Source of the DNA: Flagellimonas beolgyonensis
GTDB lineage: Bacteria; Bacteroidota; Bacteroidia; Flavobacteriales; Flavobacteriaceae
DNA: 64,000 bases
Assembly (NCBI RefSeq): GCF_003992615.1
Contig: NZ_RZMY01000003.1
Span: 312,501 to 376,500, forward strand
Reading direction: 5' to 3'
In this document: positions 1 through 6,827 of the stretch, piece by piece
Layout: each line of letters begins with the position of its first letter
Position numbering within the stretch: the stretch's first letter is position 1
The notes under the pieces: model-generated
The model's database searches: none
The model's input: the letters and a program-made list of their open reading frames with translations, nothing else
What the model was told of the DNA's origin: nothing
Translations under genes and position numbers: made by a program

Positions 1-87
1 TTTATCAATTGAAAACTCTCATCCATCAATTGAGCCACCTCATTTATGAAGAATCGTAATACTTTACCTGCTTAAAATCATGATCCT

Positions 88-1071
88 ATGAAATTGACAA
101 AGGTTGTTTTTCCCATTTGTATTATACTCCTACTCATTTATGCATGCAACTCCAAATCTGAAAAAAAAGGAAGTTCATTGGAAAACCCAGAAATAGGGAA
201 TACTATGGGCAATGAAATTTCTGACGAAGCCACAACCGCCGTATGCCTATGGCCAAAAGTTGGATTGAGGGACAAACCAGGAAGAAAGGATGCAAAGTAC
301 CTTACAACCATTTATTTTGGTGAAACAGTAGCGTTCTTAAATGAAAAGGAAGTTGCAGAGGATGAAAAAGAATACCTAAAAATAAAACTCTCCGATGGAA
401 GTGTAGGTTGGGTATATGAACACTTGTTTGCATTGGGTGGAGAATTGGCAATAATTAACAAGGAGACTGCCTTATACAAAAGACCTGATATCATGACTTT
501 TGAAGGTGAAAAGTTGGAACCAATGGACATGGTGGTACAGTTCAAAAATGAGGAGCAAGGGGATTGGCACCAAATTACAGGCCTGAAACGAGAAAAGAAC
601 GGATGGATTCAAGGAGACATTAGTGCCATACAAGATGAAGTAGATGTTAAATTGGGCATCTTATATTGGCGAGCTATGGAAGAATCAGCAGAAAAAAAAT
701 ATGAGTTGCTTGAAAATATTTTAGAAAACCCAAATTTTAAAAAATCAAAACTGATCGATCATGTAAGCAACGCCTTGTATGATAATGGAGCTGAAGGAGA
801 AGCGTTCTATATTGAAGAATTAAACACTTTTGAAAACCTATCCTCCAATAAATTGGGCATTAAAACCGAAATTGCCAATATCCGAAGTGAACCCAAGGCC
901 GAGGAAGACAACATTTTATTTCAGGTTAAAAAAGGTGATATCTGTGATATCATGGAACAAGGTTCTTCTTTGCAAAAGGTTGGCAACCAAACCGATCGTT
1001 GGTATAAAATTAACTTCAAGGGAAAAGAAGGTTGGGTTTTTGGCCACAACACAACAAAGCAAAGAAATTAA
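88..1071 (+). CDS. Lipoprotein with two SH3-like domains
   Basis: Predicted membrane-anchored lipoprotein with two bacterial SH3-like domains. Such domains commonly bind cell-wall or peptide ligands; no enzyme domain is visible, so the role is unknown. The signal peptide has a hydrophobic run at about residues 6-18 and a lipobox ending at Cys20. The first SH3-like unit lies near residues 50-115 (VGLRDKPG, then GSVGWVYEHLF) and the second near 250-322 (ANIRSEPKAEED, then KEGWVFGHN). The roughly 130 residues between them are charged and not recognised. The gene is monocistronic and converges on the DUF423 gene, with no obvious terminator between them. The start is the only ATG that gives a complete signal peptide. 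Confidence 0.8.
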   Translation: MKLTKVVFPICIILLLIYACNSKSEKKGSSLENPEIGNTMGNEISDEATTAVCLWPKVGLRDKPGRKDAKYLTTIYFGETVAFLNEKEVAEDEKEYLKIKLSDGSVGWVYEHLFALGGELAIINKETALYKRPDIMTFEGEKLEPMDMVVQFKNEEQGDWHQITGLKREKNGWIQGDISAIQDEVDVKLGILYWRAMEESAEKKYELLENILENPNFKKSKLIDHVSNALYDNGAEGEAFYIEELNTFENLSSNKLGIKTEIANIRSEPKAEEDNILFQVKKGDICDIMEQGSSLQKVGNQTDRWYKINFKGKEGWVFGHNTTKQRN

Positions 1072-1115
1072 AACCATCCAATTCTAATATCCCTTATAGA
1101 TTGTGTTTTTAGACA

Positions 1116-1505
1116 TCACTCCAATTTGCGGATTAAAAGGTGGTATCCTAATATACCCCAGCCCAAGATCAAGAAAACTCCTCCAATAGGTGTTAAAAAT
1201 CCGAAAGTTTTGAAGTCAAATGCGGTTAAACTGTTCAATGCCAATGCGTAAATCGAGAATGAGAACAGTACAACACCTACGACAACCATCAATAGTACTA
1301 GCTTTTTGATCCTATCCGAGCCTTGTGGCCAAAGTCCCAAAAAAAGCAAAAAGAGGGCGTGGTACATCTGATACCGGACACCCACCTCAAAAGTTTCCAC
1401 AGCATCGGCAGGGACCAACTTTTCCAATCCATGTGCGCCAAAAGCACCAAGAATGATTGCAAACATCCCCAATAGCACAGCGGTTAACAAAATTGTTCTG
1501 TTCAT
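1116..1505 (-). CDS. DUF423 family small membrane protein
   Basis: Small inner-membrane protein of the DUF423 (YgdD-like) family, function unknown. The family hallmark GAFGAHGLEKL follows the first hydrophobic segment, and four transmembrane segments fill the rest of about 129 residues, the normal family length. An in-frame ATG at 1517 adds four residues (MLKV); the inner ATG at 1505 is preferred because family members begin right before the first membrane segment. A TACTTTTG box (reverse strand of 1567-1574) upstream fits the Bacteroidota -7 element. It is divergent from the saccharopine dehydrogenase-like gene. Confidence 0.85.
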   Translation of the reverse strand: MNRTILLTAVLLGMFAIILGAFGAHGLEKLVPADAVETFEVGVRYQMYHALFLLFLGLWPQGSDRIKKLVLLMVVVGVVLFSFSIYALALNSLTAFDFKTFGFLTPIGGVFLILGWGILGYHLLIRKLE

Positions 1506-1584
1506 AACTTTAAGCAATGATTTTTTTAGAAATATAACAATTTGATACCTTAGTATCCGTTTAAATCAAAAGTACGTAAATCAC

Positions 1585-2958
1585 ATGGTCCGAACTATTT
1601 TGGTCATTGGAGCGGGTAAATCAACCTCCTATCTTTTGGATTACTTTCTCAAGAAATCCCAATCGGAAAAACTTAGGCTGCGAATCGGCGATATTCATCC
1701 GGAAAATATACCTGAACAATTTGCGAAGCATCCCCATTGCGAAGTGTTCTCTCTGGACATTTTTAACGATGAGGAACGCAAAAATGCCATTTCAGATGCG
1801 TCCATTGTGGTCTCGATGCTTCCAGCCAGTTTACATAGTAAGGTAGCCGAGGATTGTATTGCGTACAAAAAACATCTGGTCACGGCTTCCTATATCAGTA
1901 AGGAAATTAAAGCTTTGGACGAGGAGGCCAAAAAGCATGGTTTGGTTTTTATGAATGAAATCGGTCTCGACCCGGGAATCGATCACATGAGTGCCATGGA
2001 AGTCATTGACCGAATTCGGGATGCCGGTGGCAAAATGTTGCTATTCGAATCCTTCACCGGTGGGCTCGTGGCTCCTGAAAGCGATACCAATCTGTGGCAT
2101 TACAAATTCACCTGGAACCCAAGAAACGTAGTATTGGCAGGTCAGGGCGGTGCAGCCAAATTCATTCAGGAAGGCACCTATAAATACATCCCCTACCATA
2201 AACTGTTTCGGCGAACCGAATTTTTGGAAGTGGATGGGTATGGCACCTTTGAAGCGTATGCCAACCGGGATTCCTTAAACTATCGTGAGGCCTATGGTCT
2301 ACATGATGCACTTACCTTGTACCGTGGAACCATGCGAAGGGTAGGATTTTCCAAAGCATGGCAAATGTTTGTATTACTGGGTATGACGGACGACAGCTAT
2401 ACCATCGAAAATTCAGAGGGCATGTCGTACCGCGAATTTGTAAACCTATTCCTTCCCTATTCGCCCACCGATTCAGTGGAGTTGAAACTACGACATTACC
2501 TCAAAATTGATCAGGATGATATCATGTGGGGGAAACTTTTGGAGTTGAACCTATTCGATCACACCAAAAAAATCCCACTTAAAAACGCTTCACCTGCCCA
2601 AATGCTACAATATATTTTGGAAGACAGCTGGACCTTGAAAGAGGATGAAAAGGACATGATCGTAATGTACCATAAATTTGGCTATGAAATCAATGGTGAG
2701 AAAAAGCAGATTGATGCCAACATGGTGGTCATTGGTGAAAACCGTAGGTTTACGGCCATGTCAAAAACTGTAGGACTCCCCGTAGCCATTGCCACATTGA
2801 ACATATTAAACGGAAAAATAACAACTCCAGGGGTTCAGATTCCGATTCGAAAGGAAGTATATACCCCTATACTTTCTGAATTAAAGAACCACGGAATCAA
2901 TTTCAAGGAATTTGAAGTACCCTATTTGGGCTATAATCCTGATTCGGTGGCAGGTTAG
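1585..2958 (+). CDS. Saccharopine dehydrogenase (LYS9-like) family enzyme
   Basis: NAD(P)-dependent oxidoreductase of the saccharopine dehydrogenase family, most like the glutamate-forming (LYS9 / alpha-aminoadipic semialdehyde) type used in lysine catabolism. The N-terminal Rossmann fold starts at once with VIGAGKST (about residues 7-14). The motif EIGLDPGIDHMSAM near residue 127 is typical of the substrate domain, and the rest matches the saccharopine dehydrogenase C-terminal domain in length (457 residues in all). The Lrp/AsnC regulator gene follows 48 bp downstream on the same strand, suggesting amino-acid-responsive control. The lysine assignment is by family; related enzymes can act on other opine-like substrates. 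Confidence 0.88.
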   Translation: MVRTILVIGAGKSTSYLLDYFLKKSQSEKLRLRIGDIHPENIPEQFAKHPHCEVFSLDIFNDEERKNAISDASIVVSMLPASLHSKVAEDCIAYKKHLVTASYISKEIKALDEEAKKHGLVFMNEIGLDPGIDHMSAMEVIDRIRDAGGKMLLFESFTGGLVAPESDTNLWHYKFTWNPRNVVLAGQGGAAKFIQEGTYKYIPYHKLFRRTEFLEVDGYGTFEAYANRDSLNYREAYGLHDALTLYRGTMRRVGFSKAWQMFVLLGMTDDSYTIENSEGMSYREFVNLFLPYSPTDSVELKLRHYLKIDQDDIMWGKLLELNLFDHTKKIPLKNASPAQMLQYILEDSWTLKEDEKDMIVMYHKFGYEINGEKKQIDANMVVIGENRRFTAMSKTVGLPVAIATLNILNGKITTPGVQIPIRKEVYTPILSELKNHGINFKEFEVPYLGYNPDSVAG

Positions 2959-3006
2959 GAATTGATTGATTTCTGTTATCTTTACCTTCATCTGTAAACC
3001 TTAATC

Positions 3007-3477
3007 GTGAAAAACAATAACAATTCGGTCAAAATAGATGGTATTGACAAGAAAATCTTAAGATTTTTAATGGAAGATGCCCGCCGACCCATCCTTGAAA
3101 TTGCACGGAACATCGGCATTTCGGGCGCTGCCATTCACCAGCGATTGCGAAAGTTGGAAAGTTCAGGGCTTTTGGTGGGATCAAAATTCATTGTAAATCC
3201 CAGGGTCTTGGGATATACGACCATGGCATACATTGGTATCTTTTTGGACAAGGCCATGGCCAATCCAAGAGCGGTTAAGGAACTGGAAAAGATACCTGAA
3301 GTATTGGAATGCCATTATACTACGGGAAATTGGTCCATTCTTATTAAAGTATTGTGCAGGGACAATGAGCATTTGATGCAGGTATTGAACAAAAATATCC
3401 AACAAATTGAAGGGGTTTCCCGCACCGAAACCTTTATTTCCCTCGACCAACAAATCGACCGACAAATTCAGATATAA
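3007..3477 (+). CDS. Lrp/AsnC family transcriptional regulator
   Basis: Feast/famine-type DNA-binding regulator. Residues about 10-60 form the AsnC winged helix-turn-helix (DGIDKKILRFLMEDARRP, then IGISGAAIHQRLRKLESSG), followed by an effector-binding RAM domain with the usual pattern of a Gly-rich beta-alpha fold (GNWSILIKV). Length (156 residues) is normal. The start is GTG at 3007; an ATG at 3040 would cut into the conserved first helix. It follows the saccharopine dehydrogenase-like gene by 48 bp, and a local lysine or branched-chain amino acid response is plausible but not shown. The distant ald gene is another candidate target, since AsnC-type regulators often control it. Confidence 0.9.
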   Translation: MKNNNNSVKIDGIDKKILRFLMEDARRPILEIARNIGISGAAIHQRLRKLESSGLLVGSKFIVNPRVLGYTTMAYIGIFLDKAMANPRAVKELEKIPEVLECHYTTGNWSILIKVLCRDNEHLMQVLNKNIQQIEGVSRTETFISLDQQIDRQIQI

Positions 3478-3480
3478 TAT

Positions 3481-3511
3481 TTGTATTCAATCTAAATAAA
3501 GATTAATTTTG
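3481..3511 (+). promoter_or_regulatory. Bacteroidota-type promoter (TTG-N20-TAATTTTG)
   Basis: TTG at 3481-3483 and TAATTTTG at 3504-3511 are separated by 20 bp and match the flavobacterial -33/-7 consensus TTG-N17-23-TAnnTTTG. The ATG of the next gene begins only four bases after the -7 box, so its transcript would have almost no leader. It lies directly after the Lrp gene stop. Confidence 0.6.
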
Positions 3512-3515
3512 ACCT

Positions 3516-3836
3516 ATGGTTGAAATCAACAGGTCCAAATATTATTCTTTTCATCAAGCCACAGCAGATAGGGCTTTCCATATTGATTTTGGTCACAAAA
3601 CCATCCGTTTGCCCCTGTGCCAGCTTTTATCACTGCGACATAAATTAAAGACCATTGCCATTGAAGACCATTTTGATGGGGATTTGAACAAACACGGTTT
3701 TGAGATTCTATTGCTTTGCAACAAGGAACACTTGTTTATTTTGAACACGCTGGAAATCCTAGATCTTACCGAATTGGTCGAAAGCAGTTTGGTGAAACTG
3801 GGGTTGGCACAACCCGCACAGGTTGCCCTCGTTTGA
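3516..3836 (+). CDS. Uncharacterised 106-residue protein
   Basis: Product not recognised. It is a small soluble protein without signal peptide or membrane segment. It contains a His-containing stretch FHIDFGHKTIRL near residues 21-32 and ends in a hydrophobic alpha-helical tail. The composition and codon use match the surrounding genes. It has its own canonical promoter immediately upstream (3481-3511), giving a very short or absent leader. A 101-bp gap separates it from ferritin on the same strand. The regular start, promoter and normal codon use support a real gene; nothing in the sequence supports a specific function. Confidence 0.6.
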   Translation: MVEINRSKYYSFHQATADRAFHIDFGHKTIRLPLCQLLSLRHKLKTIAIEDHFDGDLNKHGFEILLLCNKEHLFILNTLEILDLTELVESSLVKLGLAQPAQVALV

Positions 3837-3937
3837 AACCCTATTGAAATCCTAGGCCCAACCTCTAAATAAAGCCAAATCAGGTTTTAAAGCCATTAAT
3901 TTTTTGTAATTTTAAGTATCAGATAAAAACCTATTGT

Positions 3938-4456
3938 ATGAAAGATATAGCAAGACAAAGCATGAGCATAAAGGTAGAATCCATGGATATGCTCAATGCC
4001 CAGATAAAAATGGAAGCCCATGCATCTGCCTCCTATTTGGCCATGGCATCATGGTGTGAGCAAAATGGGTTTTTTACCAGTGCCAAGTTTTTCTTCAAGC
4101 AAGCTGAAGAAGAGCGGGAGCACATGATGAAGATCTTCAATTTTTTGGTGGATACCGGTGGAAGCCCCATGTCCCCTGAAATCACCAATATCAATCATGA
4201 TTATGCCTCCATTGTGGATGTGTTCGAAAGCACCTTGGACCATGAGGTAAAAGTGACGAAATCCATCCACAACATTGTGAAAAAAGCGCGGGAACTGGGC
4301 GATATTGCCACCGAACGCTTCTTGGATTGGTTTGTGATGGAACAGGTGGAAGAAGAAAACACCATTCGGGACATTCTCGATATGATTTCCGTTACCGGCA
4401 CTGAAGGAGTTGGTCTTCAAATGATCGACAACCAAGTGGCCAATTGGATGGAATAA
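3938..4456 (+). CDS. ftnA: Ferritin (bacterial non-haem type)
   Basis: Iron-storage ferritin, a four-helix-bundle protein assembling into a 24-mer shell that oxidises and stores iron. Ferroxidase ligands are visible: Glu26 in KMEAHAS, the ExxH pair Glu59/His62 in EEREHMMKIF, and the EQVEEEN segment near residue 145 with the usual Gln/Glu ligands. Length is 172 residues, close to normal; the extension of about eight residues before MSIKVES is variable in the family, so a start at the ATG at 3962 is possible. It ends at a strong hairpin terminator shared with the convergent metallopeptidase gene. Confidence 0.93.
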   Translation: MKDIARQSMSIKVESMDMLNAQIKMEAHASASYLAMASWCEQNGFFTSAKFFFKQAEEEREHMMKIFNFLVDTGGSPMSPEITNINHDYASIVDVFESTLDHEVKVTKSIHNIVKKARELGDIATERFLDWFVMEQVEEENTIRDILDMISVTGTEGVGLQMIDNQVANWME

Positions 4457-4475
4457 AACATACCTCAACGCAAAA

Positions 4476-4499
4476 AAAGGGACCTAAAAAGGTCCCTTT
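4476..4499. terminator. Bidirectional terminator, ferritin / metallopeptidase
   Basis: A perfect 9-bp stem (AAAGGGACC / GGTCCCTTT) with a 6-base loop is followed by a T run on the + strand and preceded by an A run, so it can end both the ferritin transcript and the convergent metallopeptidase transcript. Confidence 0.9.
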
Positions 4500-4521
4500 T
4501 TTTATGCTTTTAAATTTTAAA

Positions 4522-5223
4522 TCAATCCCTTCCTCCAAAAACTTGGAGTGCCCAATACAATAGGGAAGCCAATGCACCAACGGCTGCCACCAAATAGGTT
4601 CGGGCAGCCCATTTTAAGGCGTCTTCAGCCCCAGAGTACTCTTCTTGGCTCACCATGTTTTTTTGTTTCAACCACACCAAGGCCCTTTTACTGGCATCAT
4701 ATTCCACGGGCAGGGTCACAAAACTGAACAAGGTGGCAAATCCCATCATGACCAATCCGGCAACGGCAATGTAAAATCCTAGACCGCCGGCCACTCCCTG
4801 GGCAGCCATCAGGGCAATACCCCCAAACACGATCCAAGTGGACATGCCAGAGGTTACACTAACCACGGGCACCAATTTGGAACGCATGGTCAACCATTCA
4901 TAGGCTTGGGCATGTTGCACGGCGTGACCACACTCATGGGCCGCTACCGCTGCAGCAGCTGCATTGCGTTGACTGTACACTGCTTCACTTAGGTTCACGG
5001 TTTTGTTTTTTGGATTGTAGTGGTCGGTCAGCATGCCCGGTGTTGAAATGACCTGAACATCACGAATACCATGATCATCCAACATTTTTTGGGCGATTTC
5101 GGCACCACTCATACCATTGCGCAAATGCACTTTGGAATATTTCTTGAACTTGCTCTTCAATTGGTTGCTCACCAGCCAGCTGACCAGTGCAATTCCTCCA
5201 ATCAATATATAATATGTCATCAT
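4522..5223 (-). CDS. YugP-type neutral zinc metallopeptidase (membrane)
   Basis: Membrane-bound zinc metallopeptidase of the YugP family (Zn_peptidase_2). The catalytic HECGH motif is at residues 96-100, inside an Ala-rich helix typical of the family. An N-terminal membrane segment (about 4-20) and two or three more after residue 115 anchor it. The upstream motif TPGMLTDHYNPKNKTVNLSE is characteristic. At 233 residues it is full length. Substrates are unknown; members are thought to act in membrane protein turnover. It lies alone between two terminators, downstream of ald on the same strand but with a terminator between them. Confidence 0.9.
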   Translation of the reverse strand: MMTYYILIGGIALVSWLVSNQLKSKFKKYSKVHLRNGMSGAEIAQKMLDDHGIRDVQVISTPGMLTDHYNPKNKTVNLSEAVYSQRNAAAAAVAAHECGHAVQHAQAYEWLTMRSKLVPVVSVTSGMSTWIVFGGIALMAAQGVAGGLGFYIAVAGLVMMGFATLFSFVTLPVEYDASKRALVWLKQKNMVSQEEYSGAEDALKWAARTYLVAAVGALASLLYWALQVFGGRD

Positions 5224-5265
5224 AGCTTTTCTGTTTTATGTAATGCTAAATATACCACATAAAAG

Positions 5266-5293
5266 CAAAAACCCCGCCAATATTTGACGGGGT
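5266..5293 (-). terminator. Terminator after ald
   Basis: On the minus strand a 9-bp stem (arms 5271-5279 and 5285-5293, one G-U pair) is followed by a T run (the A run at 5266-5271 of the + strand). It lies just past the ald stop and separates ald from the metallopeptidase gene. Confidence 0.8.
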
Positions 5294-5315
5294 CGATTTA
5301 CTGACAAATTGTACG

Positions 5316-6419
5316 TTACGCCCAAACAGGCTCTTCCAAAAGGAAGGTTTCGGCAATTTCTTTGTAGACCACTTCACCTTCTACGATATTCAAACCTTTT
5401 TCCAAAGATCTATCGCGTTTGCAAGCGGTCTGCCAACCCAAATTGGCCAAGTTTAGCACATAGGGCAGTGTTACATTCGTCAAGGCAACAGTGGAAGTAT
5501 AAGGCACTGCCCCTGGCATATTGGCTACACAGTAATGGACCACATCATCGATAATAAAAATGGGGTCCTCATGGGTTGTTGGTTTCGTTGTTTCCACACA
5601 GCCGCCTTGGTCCACGGCCACATCCACGATTACTGTACCGGGATGCATTTCCTTGAGCATGTCGCGTGTGATCAGGTTGGGGGCCTTTGCCCCTTTGAGC
5701 AAGACACCACCAATGATCAAATCGTGTGTTTTAATGTATTTTCGAATATTGTATTCATTGGAAAAAGCAGTGACCACATGACTTGGCATGATGTCGTTCA
5801 CGTAACGGAGTCGTTTCATACTCACATCCATGATGGTTACGTGGGCACCCAAACCCGCTGCCATTTTAGCAGCTTGTATCCCCACGGTACCCGCTCCCAA
5901 GACCAACACACGGCCAGGAGATACCCCAGGCACACCACCCAGAAGCACTCCTTTTCCTTTCACTGGTTTTTCCAAAAACTTGGCCCCTTGCTGAATAGCC
6001 ATTCTGCCGGCCACTTCGGACATGGGAATCAATAAGGGCAAGGAACCATCCTCATCCTCAACGGTTTCATAAGCAATACAAATGGCCTTGCTTTTAATCA
6101 TGGCCCTGGTCAATGCCTCACTGGAAGCAAAATGAAAATAGGTGAATATGATCTGTCCTTTTTGGATCAAACTGTATTCTTCGGCGATAGGCTCCTTCAC
6201 CTTCACGATCATATCGCTCATGGCGTACACCTGTCCGATGGTATCCAAAATCGTTGCACCAGCCTTTTGGTAATCCTGATTGAAAAAGCCACTGCCTTCA
6301 CCCGCACCGGATTGCACATACACGGTGTGGTTGTTCTTTACCAATTCAAAAACCCCGGCTGGTGTCATCCCAACCCGGCTTTCGTTGTTCTTGATTTCTT
6401 TTGGTATCCCAACAATCAT
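5316..6419 (-). CDS. ald: Alanine dehydrogenase
   Basis: NAD-dependent L-alanine dehydrogenase (alanine to pyruvate and ammonia), cytosolic. The N-terminus MIVGIPKEIKNNESRVGMTP is the family signature. The catalytic Lys is in VKVKEP near residue 74 and the His in YFHFAS near residue 95. The NAD-binding motif LGAGTVGIQAAKMA starts near residue 174, and NMPGAVPYTST is conserved near the C-terminus. Length (367) is normal. It is preceded by a 400-bp gene-free region with four copies of a TAGGGGT/TACCCCT motif, suggesting multi-site regulation, possibly by an Lrp/AsnC-type protein, as is common for ald. It is followed by its own terminator. Confidence 0.96.
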   Translation of the reverse strand: MIVGIPKEIKNNESRVGMTPAGVFELVKNNHTVYVQSGAGEGSGFFNQDYQKAGATILDTIGQVYAMSDMIVKVKEPIAEEYSLIQKGQIIFTYFHFASSEALTRAMIKSKAICIAYETVEDEDGSLPLLIPMSEVAGRMAIQQGAKFLEKPVKGKGVLLGGVPGVSPGRVLVLGAGTVGIQAAKMAAGLGAHVTIMDVSMKRLRYVNDIMPSHVVTAFSNEYNIRKYIKTHDLIIGGVLLKGAKAPNLITRDMLKEMHPGTVIVDVAVDQGGCVETTKPTTHEDPIFIIDDVVHYCVANMPGAVPYTSTVALTNVTLPYVLNLANLGWQTACKRDRSLEKGLNIVEGEVVYKEIAETFLLEEPVWA

Positions 6420-6493
6420 TTTGCTGTTTTTTATAGTTATGGCCCAAAGGTGAACAAAAAAATCAGATTAGAACAGAAAAAATCGACAAAATG

Positions 6494-6605
6494 TAGGGGT
6501 CAACAGCTGTAAAACATACTTTTTAACTTTTATACCCCTTTTTTAATAGGGGTTAATCTAATTTTTGTTTGTTTTATTGTTTTTACCCCTATCTTTTTTA
6601 GGGTA
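6494..6605. promoter_or_regulatory. Repeated TAGGGGT / TACCCCT motifs upstream of ald
   Basis: TAGGGGT at 6494-6500 and 6547-6553 alternates with TACCCCT at 6533-6539 and 6584-6590, and a partial copy TTAGGGTA lies at 6598-6605. They sit 75-190 bp before the ald start in an AT-rich stretch, looking like an array of operator half-sites or alternative hairpins. No regulator is assigned. The rest of 6420-6493 holds nothing recognisable. Confidence 0.45.
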
Positions 6606-6620
6606 TTAATTGATATAAAT

Positions 6621-6650
6621 TAAAAAAGCATGCCATTTGGCATGCTCTTT
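6621..6650. terminator. Hairpin terminator downstream of leuS
   Basis: Perfect 7-bp stem GCATGCC / GGCATGC (6628-6634, 6639-6645) with a 4-base loop. On the minus strand it is followed by a T run, so it fits as the leuS terminator about 180 nt past the stop. Confidence 0.7.
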
Positions 6651-6712
6651 AGGGGGTAATTGCGATATTTTTAACCTATATACAGGATTAATAAGAAAAT
6701 GTATGCTATGTT

Positions 6713-6813
6713 AACCTGAACTTGCCTGTTTGCCGATAGAGGCAGGATTCAGGTTCTTATTACCTCGTTACTAGCAAGGATGGGATTCCGAAACTAGTGC
6801 TGAATGAGGGCAA
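6713..6813. repeat. Palindromic dispersed repeat, 3' of leuS
   Basis: AACCTGAA (6713-6720) and TTCAGGTT (6748-6755) form a perfect 8-bp stem with an inner TGCCT/AGGCA pairing. The following segment to about 6813 (GTTACTAGCAAGGATGGGAT, GAAACTAGTGCTGAATGA) resembles the flavobacterial intergenic repeats related to CCTGAACTTGTTTCAGG. Copy number was not measurable here; the repeat call rests on the palindrome and on recall of the family. Confidence 0.5.
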
Positions 6814-6827
6814 AATAGATTTTGAAA

